Assembly (NCBI GenBank): GCA_946411525.1
Contig: CAMKEI010000015.1
Coordinates: forward strand, 1-43,637
DNA from: an uncultured Clostridia bacterium
GTDB taxonomy: Bacteria > Bacillota > Clostridia > Christensenellales > Aristaeellaceae
Length of the DNA: 43,637 nucleotides
Reading direction: 5' to 3'
Position 1 is the first letter of the stretch. Every line of letters begins with the position of its first letter. Positions 7,775 through 17,834 of this stretch are shown here, piece by piece. The notes beneath the pieces were generated by a model, which did no database searches, was not told where the DNA came from, and saw nothing but the letters and a program-made list of their open reading frames with translations. Made by a program: the position numbers and the translations under genes.

Positions 7775-10480
7775 ATGCTTGATTTTCTGAAGAAAGTGCT
7801 GGGCTCCGGAAATGATGCCCAGCTGAAGAAACTGAATAAACCTCTGGAAGCCGTCATGGCGCTGGAAGAAGAATACCGTGCCATGACGGATGAGCAGCTG
7901 CAGGCCAAGACAGCTGAATTCAGACAGCGGCTGCAGGACGGTGAAACGGAAGACGGTATCCTGCCGGAAGCTTTTGCGACGGTCCGGGAGGCAGCGGATC
8001 GCGTCCTGGGCATGCGCCCCTACCGGGTGCAGGTGCTGGGCGGCATTGTACTGCATCAGGGCCGGATCGCGGAGATGAAAACCGGTGAAGGCAAAACCCT
8101 GGTATCCACCATGCCCGCCTATCTGAACGCCCTGCGGGGCGAAGGCGTCCATATCGTTACAGTGAACGACTACCTGGCTCGCCGCGACAGCGAGTGGATG
8201 GGCAAAGTTCACCGCTTTCTGGGTCTGAGCGTCGGCCTGATCGTACACGACCTCGAGTCCGATGAGCGCCGGCGGGCCTATGCCTGCGATATTACCTACG
8301 GAACAAACAACGAGCTGGGGTTCGACTATCTGCGGGACAACATGGTCATCCGCCGGGAAAACCTGGTGCAGCGCGGCCATGCCTTTGCCATCGTGGACGA
8401 GGTGGACTCGATCCTGATCGACGAGGCCCGCACGCCGCTGATTATTTCCGGTCAGGGAGAAAAGAGCACTGAGCTCTACGACCGCGTGGATGCGGTGGTC
8501 CGGACCATGAAGCGGGACGTCCATTTCGAGGTGGAGGAAAAGAAAAAGGCAGTCACCCTGACGGACGAAGGCGCCCAGAAGGTGGAAAACGCTTTCGGCA
8601 TCACCAACATCAATGATCCCGACAACAGCGAACTGAACCATCACGTACACTGCGCCCTGCGTGCCCACAACCTGATGAAACGGGACGTGGACTATGTCGT
8701 GCAGAACGGCCAGGTCATCATCGTGGATGAGTTTACCGGACGCCTGATGATCGGCCGGCGCTATTCGGAGGGACTGCACCAGGCCATCGAAGCCAAGGAA
8801 CACGTTAAGGTGGAGCGGGAGAGCAAGACCCTGGCCACCATTACCTTCCAGAATTATTTCCGCATGTATCACAAGCTGTCCGGTATGACCGGCACCGCGA
8901 AGACGGAAGAGGCGGAATTCCAGGGCATCTACGCGCTGGACGTCGTGGAAATTCCCACCAACAAACCGAATATCCGGACAGACCGGGAAGACATGGTCTA
9001 CAAAAACAAAGCTGCGAAGTTCAATGCCGTGGTGGCGAGCATCGAGCAGTATCACGCCAAGGGACAGCCCCTGCTGGTCGGTACGATCAGTGTGGAAGTC
9101 AGTGAGATGCTCAGTGACATGCTGCGCCGCAAGGGAATTCCCCATGAGGTGCTGAACGCCAAGAACCATGCCAAGGAAGCGGAGATTGTGGCTCAGGCCG
9201 GTCACTGGGGCGCCGTGACGATCGCAACAAACATGGCCGGCCGCGGTACCGACATCCTGCTGGGCGGCAATCCGGAGTTTCTGGCCCGCCGCGCTCTGCG
9301 GCAGGAGGGCTTGGAAGAGGAAGTGATCGAAGAGGCTGTCGGCCATAACGAGCATGTCAGCGAGGAAGTGCTTGAGGCGCGGAAACGCTATCAGGAGCAC
9401 TATCTGAAGTTCAAGGAAGAAACGGACCGGGAGCACGCCAGGGTATTGCAGACCGGCGGCCTGCATATCATCGGTACTGAACGCCATGAAAGCCGCCGGA
9501 TCGACAACCAGCTGCGCGGTCGCAGCGCCCGACAGGGCGATCCCGGATCCACTCAGTTCTTCATCAGCCTGGAAGACGACCTGATGCGCCTGTTCGGCAG
9601 CGACCGGATCGGCCCGATGGTGGAACGGCTGGGGCTGAGGGATGACGAGCCGCTGACTGCGGGCCTGCTGACCAAGCAGATCGAGAACGCCCAGAAGCGG
9701 ATTGAAAGCCGTAACTATGAGACCCGTAAGCACGTGCTGGAGTACGACGACGTCATGAACCGCCAGCGTGAAGTGATCTACGGACAGCGCCGCCGCGTAC
9801 TTATGGGCGAGAATGTCCGTGACAGCATCATGCGTATGACGGAGCATGTGATCGACTTTGCCGCAGGCCGCTGGATGAACGGCGAAGATGCTTCTGAGTG
9901 GGAATGGAAAGAGGCGACCAATTACCTGGAAAACCTTTGCAACCGCCACGGCGCCCTTGAACAGAACCGTGCCATTGCCGCGGAGCAGGAGGACAGGGCA
10001 GGCTTCATCGCGGCGCTGAAGGAAGACGCCAGGGCCTTCTACGAAGAGCGCGAGAAGCTCATGGATGAGCTCCATGTCGACATGCGTGAAGTGGAACGGG
10101 TTATGCTGTTGCGCAGCGTGGATTCCCGCTGGATGGATCATATCGACGCCATGGATCAGCTGCGGGACGGCATCGGATACCGTGCCTACAGCGGCAAGAA
10201 TCCGGTTACGGAATACCAGATTGAAGCCGGCCATATGTTCGAGGAACTGAATCATCTGATCCGGGAAGACACGGTGCGTCGGGTCTATCAGACCAAGGTG
10301 CAGGTTACACCGGAGCGGGTGCAGACCGCGAAACCGACCGAAGCCCGGATGGCTGGAGACGGACCCCGGCAGCCAAGACGCGTAAAGGCGTCGGAGAAGA
10401 TCGGACGGAACGATCCGTGCCCGTGCGGCAGCGGCAAGAAATACAAGAACTGCTGTATGCTGAAGGACAGCGCTCAATAG
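7775..10480 (+). CDS. secA: Preprotein translocase ATPase SecA
   Basis: Motor of the Sec pathway, driving unfolded preproteins through SecYEG at the membrane. 901 residues. The ATG at 7775 ([10 protein letters not shown]) has GAAGGAGAT six bases upstream; an ATG at 7724 is in frame but has no ribosome binding site. Motifs: Walker [10 protein letters not shown] near residue 105, [15 protein letters not shown] near 210, YSGLHQ-type second-domain entry, [30 protein letters not shown], and a C-terminal zinc/SecB-type tail [13 protein letters not shown]. Length is normal. prfB follows after 87 bases with no terminator, the classic secA-prfB order of Firmicutes. Confidence 0.98.
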   Translation: MLDFLKKVLGSGNDAQLKKLNKPLEAVMALEEEYRAMTDEQLQAKTAEFRQRLQDGETEDGILPEAFATVREAADRVLGMRPYRVQVLGGIVLHQGRIAEMKTGEGKTLVSTMPAYLNALRGEGVHIVTVNDYLARRDSEWMGKVHRFLGLSVGLIVHDLESDERRRAYACDITYGTNNELGFDYLRDNMVIRRENLVQRGHAFAIVDEVDSILIDEARTPLIISGQGEKSTELYDRVDAVVRTMKRDVHFEVEEKKKAVTLTDEGAQKVENAFGITNINDPDNSELNHHVHCALRAHNLMKRDVDYVVQNGQVIIVDEFTGRLMIGRRYSEGLHQAIEAKEHVKVERESKTLATITFQNYFRMYHKLSGMTGTAKTEEAEFQGIYALDVVEIPTNKPNIRTDREDMVYKNKAAKFNAVVASIEQYHAKGQPLLVGTISVEVSEMLSDMLRRKGIPHEVLNAKNHAKEAEIVAQAGHWGAVTIATNMAGRGTDILLGGNPEFLARRALRQEGLEEEVIEEAVGHNEHVSEEVLEARKRYQEHYLKFKEETDREHARVLQTGGLHIIGTERHESRRIDNQLRGRSARQGDPGSTQFFISLEDDLMRLFGSDRIGPMVERLGLRDDEPLTAGLLTKQIENAQKRIESRNYETRKHVLEYDDVMNRQREVIYGQRRRVLMGENVRDSIMRMTEHVIDFAAGRWMNGEDASEWEWKEATNYLENLCNRHGALEQNRAIAAEQEDRAGFIAALKEDARAFYEEREKLMDELHVDMREVERVMLLRSVDSRWMDHIDAMDQLRDGIGYRAYSGKNPVTEYQIEAGHMFEELNHLIREDTVRRVYQTKVQVTPERVQTAKPTEARMAGDGPRQPRRVKASEKIGRNDPCPCGSGKKYKNCCMLKDSAQ

Positions 10481-10567
10481 TCGGCGCGCAACGCGCAACG
10501 GGACGGATAAACGGGACTGAATACGGTGTTCTGAATGTGAACAGTGAATAATGAACTGGAGGATAAT

Positions 10568-11674
10568 ATGCTGGAACTTGAACAATACGCACAGGATATC
10601 GCGGGCATCCGGAAGAGCATCCTGGCCGCGGGCGAGGCGCTGCATATCGATCATATGAAGGAGCAGATCGATGAACTGACGGAGGAGATGAACCAGCCCG
10701 AGTTCTGGAACGATACGGAGCGCTCCACCAGGGTAAACCAGAAACTGGGCCACCTGAAGAATAAGCTGGCGCATTATGAAAACCTGCTGAGCACTGCGGA
10801 CGATATCGATACGATGATGGAGCTCGCCCGGGAAGAAAACGACGAAGAAATGGTCCAGGAGGTCGGCACGGAACTGGCCAGCCTGAAGGAAAAGGCGGAC
10901 GCGCTGGAACTGGAGACCCTCATGCGGGGTGACTATGACGACAACGACGCCGTGCTGAGCCTGCATGCCGGCGCCGGCGGAACCGAGGCCCAGGACTGGA
11001 CGCAGATGCTGTACCGGATGTACACTCGTTACTGCGAGCGGATGGGCTTTGAGGTGAAGCTGCTGGATCTGCTGGACGGAGACGAGGCGGGCATTAAGAG
11101 CGTGACTTTTGAGGTCAGCGGCGACCACGCCTATGGCTATCTCCGCGGCGAGAAGGGTGTGCATCGCCTTGTGCGGATCAGCCCCTTTGACGCCAATGCC
11201 CGGCGGCATACCAGCTTTTCTAGTCTGGATGTTGCGCCGATGATTGAGGACGAAGGCGACGAGATCAAGGTCGACATGAAATACGTCCGGGTGGACACCT
11301 ATCATTCCTCCGGCGCCGGCGGCCAGAACGTCAACAAAACGAGCTCCGCCGTCCGCATGACCTACGTCAAGGACGACGTGACGATTGTGGTCGCCTGCCA
11401 GACGGAGCGGGATCAGGTGCAGAACCGTGCCACCTGCCTGAAGATGCTGAAAGCCAAGCTGCTGGAGCTGCGCGAGCGGGAGAAGGAACAGCAGATGGCG
11501 GATATCAAGGGTGAAATGAAGAAGATCGAATGGGGCAGCCAGATCCGCTCCTACGTCTTCCAGCCCTATACGATGGTCAAGGATCACCGGACCAACTACG
11601 AAAGCGGCAATATCGACGACGTGATGAACGGAAACCTGGAAGGTTTCGTCACGGCTTACCTGAAGATGCAGTAA
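10568..11674 (+). CDS. prfB: Peptide chain release factor 2
   Basis: Reads UAA and UGA stop codons and triggers peptide release on the ribosome. 368 residues from the ATG at 10568, chosen because GGAGG lies five bases before it; a GTG at 10544 is in frame but has no site. The anticodon-like SPF motif (ISPFDANARRH) identifies RF2 rather than RF1, and the catalytic GGQ is at about 251-253 (SGAGGQNVNKTSSAVR). The reading frame is continuous through the region where most RF2 genes carry the CUU-UGA programmed +1 frameshift, so the usual autoregulation is absent here. It is immediately followed by the next gene. Confidence 0.97.
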   Translation: MLELEQYAQDIAGIRKSILAAGEALHIDHMKEQIDELTEEMNQPEFWNDTERSTRVNQKLGHLKNKLAHYENLLSTADDIDTMMELAREENDEEMVQEVGTELASLKEKADALELETLMRGDYDDNDAVLSLHAGAGGTEAQDWTQMLYRMYTRYCERMGFEVKLLDLLDGDEAGIKSVTFEVSGDHAYGYLRGEKGVHRLVRISPFDANARRHTSFSSLDVAPMIEDEGDEIKVDMKYVRVDTYHSSGAGGQNVNKTSSAVRMTYVKDDVTIVVACQTERDQVQNRATCLKMLKAKLLELREREKEQQMADIKGEMKKIEWGSQIRSYVFQPYTMVKDHRTNYESGNIDDVMNGNLEGFVTAYLKMQ

Positions 11675-12364
11675 ATGAAAAAAGCGACGGGTTTTCTGCT
11701 GACATGGGCGTTGATTGTCTTTGCGCTGGCAGCAGCAATATGCGGCGTGGCCGGAAACGGGAACCTGCTTACACGGGAGATGTTCCGTCATGCGCCGCCG
11801 GAAACGACGGGACTGCCGGAGCGGGAGTATGCCGGAGTGGGGCGCATGACCGCAGGTTATCTTGCCGGGCAGGAAGAGACGTTCCAGTATTCCTTCTCCG
11901 ACGGGGAGGGAAACACGTATCTTTGCTTCCGTTCCTATGAAGCGGATCACATGGCGGACTGCCGGCAGCTGATCCGTCTCGCCGGAACGGTCCGGTGGAT
12001 CGCGGGCGGCCTGGCCATGATTCTTGCGGGTATGGCTGTGGCGTTCCGGAAGCGCCTGAAGGAGTTCACAAAAGGCATGAGCCGCGGCCTGACCGCGGCC
12101 GGTGCCGTTTTCAGCCTGCTGCTGATCTGGGGATTGCTTGATTTTGACGGGCTGTTCACAACGTTCCACCGGATTGCCTTTACAAACGACGGCTGGCTGC
12201 TGGATCCCCGGACGGATCTGCTGATCCGGCTGATGCCTGCCTCGTTTTTTGTAAGCCTGGGGATCCGGGTGCTGCTGGCTGTTGCGGTCATGATGCTGCT
12301 GATTTTCGTCACGGTGGCGGCGATCCGGACAGCGGAAAAAAGAACGGAGCAAAGAGGGGCGTAA
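11675..12364 (+). CDS. TIGR01906/DUF1461-type membrane protein, probable Lit-like lipoprotein transacylase
   Basis: 229-residue membrane protein with about four helices (roughly 5-27, 104-125, 138-158, 190-215) and a large outside loop after the first helix. Family traits: HM.D-type motif with H92 (EADHMADC) and a second conserved His, H165, in TTFHRIAFTNDGWLLDPRTD. In published Lit enzymes two outward-facing histidines about 72 residues apart are essential for moving an acyl chain within lipoproteins to give the lyso form; here they are 73 apart. Family membership is well supported; the activity itself is inference. The ATG directly follows the prfB TAA, so it is probably translationally coupled. 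Confidence 0.7.
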   Translation: MKKATGFLLTWALIVFALAAAICGVAGNGNLLTREMFRHAPPETTGLPEREYAGVGRMTAGYLAGQEETFQYSFSDGEGNTYLCFRSYEADHMADCRQLIRLAGTVRWIAGGLAMILAGMAVAFRKRLKEFTKGMSRGLTAAGAVFSLLLIWGLLDFDGLFTTFHRIAFTNDGWLLDPRTDLLIRLMPASFFVSLGIRVLLAVAVMMLLIFVTVAAIRTAEKRTEQRGA

Positions 12365-12395
12365 CGCGGAAGAAACAGGCCGTTATGCCGGATGA

Positions 12396-13466
12396 ATGAT
12401 GAATTATGATGAAATGTCCCGCAGGAAGGCGGAGGAGCTGAAATCGCAGGAGACAGTGCGGATTCTTGCCCTGGAAACCAGTTGTGACGAGACTGCCGCG
12501 GCGGTGGTGGAAAACGGGCGGAAGATCCTGAGCAATGTGGTGTTCAGCCAGATTGACCTGCATGAGCTGTACGGCGGGGTGGTTCCTGAGATTGCCAGCC
12601 GCGCGCACATGGAAGCCTGCGACCGGGTCATTGATCAGGCGCTCCGGGAAGCGGGCATGAGCCTGCAGGAAGCTGATGCGCTGGCTGTGACCAAAGGACC
12701 AGGACTGGTCGGCGCGCTGCTGACCGGCGTCAATTGTATGAAGGGACTGGCCTATGCGGCGGGGAAACCGCTTGTGGGGGTCAACCACATTGAAGGTCAT
12801 GTCAGCGCGAACTACCTCAGCCATCCGGAGCTGAACCCGCCTTTCCTGTGCCTGGTCGTTTCCGGAGGCCACAGCCATCTGGTGGAGGTTGCCGACTACG
12901 GTGTCTACCACCTGCTGGGGCAGACGGTGGACGATGCGGCGGGCGAGGCCTTTGACAAGGCGGCGCGTGCCCTGGGTCTGCCCTACCCGGGCGGTCCCCG
13001 GATCGACGTCCTTGCCGAAGAGGGCAATCCGGATGCGTTTACCCTGCCCAGCCCGAAAACCGACGGGCGGTATGACTACAGTTTCAGCGGGCTGAAGACT
13101 GCGTTCATGAATACGGTGCATACCCTGGAGCAGCGGGGGGAAACGCTTCCGAAAGCGGATCTTGCGGCGAGTTTCCGCCGGGCGGTCTGCCGGGAACTGA
13201 CGGGAAAAGCAAGGCTTCTGCTGCAGGAACGCGGCCTGGACGGATATCAGGGGTTTGCGCTGGCGGGAGGGGTATCCGCCAACCGGGAACTTCGGCGGAT
13301 GGCGGCGGAGATGTGCGGCGAGCTGGGGATTCAGCTGTTTATGCCGGAACTGCATCTTTGCACGGACAACGGCGCGATGATCGGCAGCGCAGCCTATTAC
13401 AGGCTGATGAACGGGGAAACAGCAGCGCTGAGTCTGAACGCCATGCCGGCACTGAGGCTGGTATAG
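12396..13466 (+). CDS. tsaD: tRNA N6-threonylcarbamoyladenosine transferase TsaD
   Basis: Transfers threonylcarbamoyl from threonylcarbamoyl-AMP to A37 of ANN-reading tRNAs, acting with TsaB and TsaE in the cytoplasm. The core begins [16 protein letters not shown]; the metal site is H in SRAHME plus HIEGHVSAN; nucleotide-binding SGGHSHLV and the late [12 protein letters not shown] are present. Length (356) is slightly long at the N-terminus: possible starts are ATG 12396, ATG 12414 or GTG 12456 (an AGGAG lies three bases before it). None has an ideal ribosome binding site, so the start is uncertain. It lies between the Lit-like gene and uvrA in one direction. Confidence 0.95.
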   Translation: MMNYDEMSRRKAEELKSQETVRILALETSCDETAAAVVENGRKILSNVVFSQIDLHELYGGVVPEIASRAHMEACDRVIDQALREAGMSLQEADALAVTKGPGLVGALLTGVNCMKGLAYAAGKPLVGVNHIEGHVSANYLSHPELNPPFLCLVVSGGHSHLVEVADYGVYHLLGQTVDDAAGEAFDKAARALGLPYPGGPRIDVLAEEGNPDAFTLPSPKTDGRYDYSFSGLKTAFMNTVHTLEQRGETLPKADLAASFRRAVCRELTGKARLLLQERGLDGYQGFALAGGVSANRELRRMAAEMCGELGIQLFMPELHLCTDNGAMIGSAAYYRLMNGETAALSLNAMPALRLV

Positions 13467-13541
13467 CGGTCTGGCAGGCGCCCGGACCGGGAAACCCGGC
13501 AGCGGAGAAAGAACAATCTGAAGATCAATGATGAGTGCATT

Positions 13542-16364
13542 ATGAATGAATATCTGGAAATCAGGGGCGCGCGCGAGCACAATCTGAAGAACATCTCTCT
13601 GAAAATACCGCGGGACAAACTGACGGTCATCACGGGACTGAGCGGCAGCGGAAAAAGTTCGCTGGCCTTCGACACGATTTATGCGGAAGGCCAGCGGCGC
13701 TATGTGGAAAGCCTGACCAGTTATGCCCGTCAGTTTCTGGGCCAGATGGACAAGCCGGATGTGGACGCCATTGAGGGGCTGAGCCCGGCCATCTCCATTG
13801 ATCAGAAGACGACGGGGCGGAATCCCCGGTCTACCGTCGGTACGGTGACGGAGATCCACGACTATCTGCGCCTGCTCTGGGCGCGCGCCGGCGTACCTCA
13901 TTGTCCGGTCTGCGGCCGGGAAATCCGGAAGCAGTCCGTGGACGAGATTGTGGACGCGGTCTGCGCCGCGCCGGAAGGAACCAGGATGCAGGTTCTCAGT
14001 CCGCTTGTCCGGGGCCGCAAGGGAGAACACAGGGATCTGTTTGCCGCCGCCCGCAGAAACGGCTATGTCCGGGTCCGTGTGGACGGGCAGATGTATGACC
14101 TGGAGGACGCGCCGGAGCTGGATAAAAAGAAAAAGCATACGATTGAGATCGTCGTGGACCGGCTGATCCTGCGGAATACGGACGAATTCCGCCACCGGCT
14201 GGCGGAGGATGTGGAAACGGCGGCGGCCCGCGGGGCGGGGCTGGTAATCGTGGACTGCATGGAAAAGGGGGAGACGCTGTACAGCATGAACTATGCCTGT
14301 CCGGACTGCGGCGTCTCCATTGAGGAGCTGACGCCCCGGATGTTCTCCTTCAACAGCCCTTACGGCGCCTGTCCAGCCTGCAGCGGACTGGGTATCCGGA
14401 TGAAGATCAGCCGGGAGGCGATTTTCCCGGATGAACGGATGTCCCTGAGGGAAGGCGCCATGAACCTGATGGGATTCAACGCGGCGGAACAGAACGGGAT
14501 TGCAGCCCAATACTTCGGCGCGATGGGAAAGAAATACGGATTTACATTGGATACCCCGCTGGAGGAGATCCGGGAGGAAGGGATGAACGCCCTGCTCTAC
14601 GGAACCGGCGATGAGAAGATCAGCATCACCTATGAAGGTGCCCGGGGAGAGCGGGAATATACCACCAGCTTTGAAGGCATCATCCCGACGCTGGAGCGGC
14701 GGTACAGGGAGACGACTTCGGACGCCATGAAACAGGCCTATGAAGAGTACATGGCAGAGGAAATCTGCCCGGAATGCAGCGGGAAACGTCTGAAGGCGGA
14801 AGCGCAGGCCGTGACCGTGGGCGGGATGAGCCTGCCGGAGGTCAGCGACATGAGCATCCGCCAGGCGCGGGAGTTCTTTGCGGCGCTGGAACTGGAAGGA
14901 AACAGCCGGATTATCGCTGCGCAGATTCTGAAGGAAATCGACGCCCGTCTGGGCTTCCTGTGCGACGTGGGCCTGGATTATCTGACGCTCAGCCGCGGGG
15001 CGGGCACGCTGTCCGGCGGAGAAGCGCAGCGTATCCGCCTGGCGACCCAGATCGGCAGCGCACTGATGGGTGTGATGTATATCCTGGATGAACCCAGCAT
15101 CGGCCTGCACCAGCGGGACAACGCAAAGCTGATCGCAACGCTGCGCCGTATGCGGGACCTGGGCAATACGGTCATCGTCGTTGAGCATGACGAGGAGACC
15201 ATGCTGGCCGCGGACTGGATTGTGGACGTAGGCCCCGGCGCGGGGCTCCACGGCGGGTATATTGTGGCGGAGGGGACGGCTGACGATATCCGCGCCTGTC
15301 CGGAAAGCCTGACAGGCCAGTACCTGAGCCGGCAGAAAATGATCCCTGTGCCGCAGACCCGGCGGAAAGCCGCCGGATGGCTGACCGTGAAAGGTGCGGC
15401 GGAACACAACCTGAAGCATATCGACGTGCGGATCCCCCTGGGAGTTCTCACCTGCGTCACCGGTGTCAGCGGAAGCGGGAAAAGCAGCCTTGTAAACGAG
15501 ATCCTTTACAAGCATCTTGCCCGGGTTCTGAACCGGGCCAAGACCCGGCCCGGCCGGTTTGACGGCATGGAGGGAACGGAGCAGCTGGACAAGATCATCA
15601 TGATTGACCAGAGCCCGATCGGCCGCACGCCGCGGAGCAATCCCGCGACCTATACGGGTCTCTTTGACCTGATCCGCAGGCTGTTTGCGCTGAGCCCGGA
15701 GGCAAAGGCAAGAGGATACAGGGAGAACCGCTTTTCCTTCAATGTCAAGGGCGGCCGCTGTGAAGCCTGCCAGGGAGACGGCATGAAGCGGATCGAGATG
15801 CATTTTCTGCCGGACATCTATGTTCCTTGCGACGTCTGCCACGGACGTCGGTACAACCGGGAAACGCTGGAAGTGACCTGGCAGGGGAAGAATATCAGCG
15901 AAGTGCTGGAAATGACCGTGGAGGAGGCGCTCGGTTTCTTCGGGAATCATCCGCAGATCCTGCGCAAGCTGGAAACGCTGTACGACGTCGGACTGGGTTA
16001 CATGAAACTGGGTCAGGCGTCCACCACCCTTTCCGGCGGTGAAGCACAGCGGGTCAAGCTGGCTACGGAACTGAGCCGCCGGGCGACCGGAAAGACGATT
16101 TACCTGCTGGACGAGCCGACTACGGGTCTGCATATGGCGGATGTGGACCGTCTCATCCTGGTGCTGCAGCGCCTGACGGATGCCGGAAATACGGTGCTGG
16201 TCATCGAGCACAACCTGGATGTGATCAAGGTCGCGGATCATCTCATCGATCTGGGACCGGAGGGCGGCGACGGCGGCGGCACGGTCGTGGCCGAAGGCAC
16301 GCCGGAAGAGGTGGCAGCCGTTGCGGAATCCTACACCGGGCAGTATCTGAAAAAAGCCCTGTGA
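13542..16364 (+). CDS. uvrA: Excinuclease ABC subunit A
   Basis: DNA-damage sensor of nucleotide excision repair; a dimer that loads UvrB. 940 residues, full length. Two ABC ATPase halves: Walker [10 protein letters not shown] near residue 32 and GVSGSGKSS near 645, signature [12 protein letters not shown] and [12 protein letters not shown], Walker [12 protein letters not shown] and [11 protein letters not shown]. Zinc modules [12 protein letters not shown]...CPAC and CEAC...CDVC are intact. The start [17 protein letters not shown] matches the family start although the ribosome binding site is weak. No LexA-type (SOS) box was recognised upstream; transcription may come from upstream genes. 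Confidence 0.98.
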   Translation: MNEYLEIRGAREHNLKNISLKIPRDKLTVITGLSGSGKSSLAFDTIYAEGQRRYVESLTSYARQFLGQMDKPDVDAIEGLSPAISIDQKTTGRNPRSTVGTVTEIHDYLRLLWARAGVPHCPVCGREIRKQSVDEIVDAVCAAPEGTRMQVLSPLVRGRKGEHRDLFAAARRNGYVRVRVDGQMYDLEDAPELDKKKKHTIEIVVDRLILRNTDEFRHRLAEDVETAAARGAGLVIVDCMEKGETLYSMNYACPDCGVSIEELTPRMFSFNSPYGACPACSGLGIRMKISREAIFPDERMSLREGAMNLMGFNAAEQNGIAAQYFGAMGKKYGFTLDTPLEEIREEGMNALLYGTGDEKISITYEGARGEREYTTSFEGIIPTLERRYRETTSDAMKQAYEEYMAEEICPECSGKRLKAEAQAVTVGGMSLPEVSDMSIRQAREFFAALELEGNSRIIAAQILKEIDARLGFLCDVGLDYLTLSRGAGTLSGGEAQRIRLATQIGSALMGVMYILDEPSIGLHQRDNAKLIATLRRMRDLGNTVIVVEHDEETMLAADWIVDVGPGAGLHGGYIVAEGTADDIRACPESLTGQYLSRQKMIPVPQTRRKAAGWLTVKGAAEHNLKHIDVRIPLGVLTCVTGVSGSGKSSLVNEILYKHLARVLNRAKTRPGRFDGMEGTEQLDKIIMIDQSPIGRTPRSNPATYTGLFDLIRRLFALSPEAKARGYRENRFSFNVKGGRCEACQGDGMKRIEMHFLPDIYVPCDVCHGRRYNRETLEVTWQGKNISEVLEMTVEEALGFFGNHPQILRKLETLYDVGLGYMKLGQASTTLSGGEAQRVKLATELSRRATGKTIYLLDEPTTGLHMADVDRLILVLQRLTDAGNTVLVIEHNLDVIKVADHLIDLGPEGGDGGGTVVAEGTPEEVAAVAESYTGQYLKKAL

Positions 16365-16391
16365 GCGCGAAGCCTGAAACGCCCTGACGCA

Positions 16392-16420
16392 TTGACAAAT
16401 ATGGTTCAGACAGGTAAAAT
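16392..16420 (+). promoter_or_regulatory. Promoter of purA
   Basis: Perfect TTGACA (16392-16397), 17 bases, TAAAAT (16415-16420). It leaves a leader of about 75 bases before the ATG at 16502. I looked for a purine riboswitch or PurR-box-like element in 16365-16501 and recognised none. Confidence 0.8.
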
Positions 16421-16501
16421 TATGATACTCGCAAAGGCGTTTTTTTGAGAATATCTGCACGAACTGACAGATCGGGAACATACCCGGGAGGAGATGGAAC
16501 G

Positions 16502-17773
16502 ATGGCCTGCACCGCGATCGTGGGAGTCAACTGGGGCGATGAAGGGAAAGGCAGAATGGTGGACTTGCTGACGGAAGCGTTTGACGTTGTCGTGCGTTTC
16601 CAGGGCGGAGCCAACGCCGGACACGTCGTCATCAACCAATTCGGCAAATTCGACCTGCACCTGCTGCCTTCCGGCGTGTGCCGGCCTGGCGTGGTCAATA
16701 TCCTGGGCAACGGCGTTGCACTGGATCCGGAAGCGCTGGTCAGGGAAATAGCGAACCAGAACGGCATCGCGATTACACCCGACAATTTAAAGATCAGTGA
16801 GAGAGCCTCCCTGCTGCTGCCCTGGCACCACCAGCTGGACATGCTGGAGGAGGGCCGCCTGAAAGAGAGAAAATTCGGCTCCACCAAACAGGGCATTGCG
16901 CCTTTCTATTCCGACAAAAACCAGAAGCGGACCATTCTGGCCGGCGAACTGTTTTACCCGGACCGGCTGAAACGGCATCTGAAGAACCTGTGCGAATGGA
17001 AGAACCTGACCCTGGAGAAGATCTACGGCGCCGAGCCTGTCAGTGAGAAGAAACTGAACACCTGGCTCAGCGAATACTGCGAAAAGATCAAGCCCTATAT
17101 CCAGGATACCCGGGCTTACCTCCTCAAGGCTGAAAGCGACCATAAACGCATTCTGTTCGAGGCGCAGCTCGGTGCCCTGAGAGACCTGGATTTTGGTGTT
17201 TATCCCTATACGACTTCCGTCAGCACGCTGTCTTCCTACGCCCCGATCGGTGCGGGCGTACCCGGCATGGAGATCGACCGGGTGATCGGAGTGACCAAGG
17301 CTTATTCCACCTGTCTGGGTGAAGGGCCTTTTGTCTGCGAGTATACCGGGAAGAAGGCGGAGGAATTCTGCGAAATCTGCCATGAATGCAGCGAAGACGG
17401 CGGGCGGCCTGTCCGCATCGGGCCGATCGACCTGGTGGCGACCAAATACGGAGTTGAGGTCCAGGCGGCAACCGAGCTGGCGATGACCAAGCTGGATGTG
17501 CTCAGCGACCTGGATGAGATTCCGCTGTGTGTCGGCTATAAGCTGGACGGTAAGGTGATTACGGATATGCCTTTCCCGGCGGCGCTGGAACGGTGCGAGC
17601 CGGTATACGAGACCATGAAGGGATGGAAGTGCAAAATCTCCGGCATCCGCAACTGGTGGGAACTGCCGGAGGAAGCGAAGGCTTTCGTCAACCGCGTGGA
17701 GCAGACCGTAGGCCAGGTCATCCGCTGGATCTCCGTCGGACCGGAGCGCCACAGCATCATCCGCCGCGGATAA
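16502..17773 (+). CDS. purA: Adenylosuccinate synthetase, divergent clostridial type
   Basis: Couples GTP hydrolysis to condensation of IMP and aspartate, the first committed step to AMP. 423 residues from ATG 16502 (GGGAGGAG upstream). The start IVGVNWGDEGKGRMVDLL carries the catalytic Asp of the WGDEGKG loop and NAGHVV carries the second catalytic His. Other regions differ from textbook enzymes: GSTKQGIAPFYSDK replaces the usual TTGRGIGPAYEDK, and FEAQLGALRDLDFGVYPYTTS replaces EGAQG...D. It therefore appears to belong to a divergent PurA subfamily. PurA is still the best call from overall collinearity and length. Confidence 0.88.
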   Translation: MACTAIVGVNWGDEGKGRMVDLLTEAFDVVVRFQGGANAGHVVINQFGKFDLHLLPSGVCRPGVVNILGNGVALDPEALVREIANQNGIAITPDNLKISERASLLLPWHHQLDMLEEGRLKERKFGSTKQGIAPFYSDKNQKRTILAGELFYPDRLKRHLKNLCEWKNLTLEKIYGAEPVSEKKLNTWLSEYCEKIKPYIQDTRAYLLKAESDHKRILFEAQLGALRDLDFGVYPYTTSVSTLSSYAPIGAGVPGMEIDRVIGVTKAYSTCLGEGPFVCEYTGKKAEEFCEICHECSEDGGRPVRIGPIDLVATKYGVEVQAATELAMTKLDVLSDLDEIPLCVGYKLDGKVITDMPFPAALERCEPVYETMKGWKCKISGIRNWWELPEEAKAFVNRVEQTVGQVIRWISVGPERHSIIRRG

Positions 17774-17834
17774 AACAGATGGTTCATCCAGTACATGGAT
17801 CATATAAAACTAATATTATTTATGGAGGCACACG

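Noticed and set aside
7637-12352. Very long open frame on the minus strand opposite secA, prfB and the Lit-like gene
   Set aside because: Its product is a His/Gln/Arg-rich shadow of well-supported genes, with no domain and no ribosome binding site; long antisense frames are expected at this GC and codon use.
13487-13499. CCGGG-AAA-CCCGG hairpin between tsaD and uvrA as a terminator
   Set aside because: The stem is only five pairs and no T-run follows; uvrA has no separate promoter, so read-through is more likely.
12309-16481. Very long open frame on the minus strand opposite tsaD and uvrA
   Set aside because: Same reason: a shadow frame with biased composition and no recognisable protein feature.
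16365-16501. Possible purine riboswitch before purA
   Set aside because: Only a good promoter and ribosome binding site are visible; no conserved purine-aptamer stems or loop motifs could be drawn.
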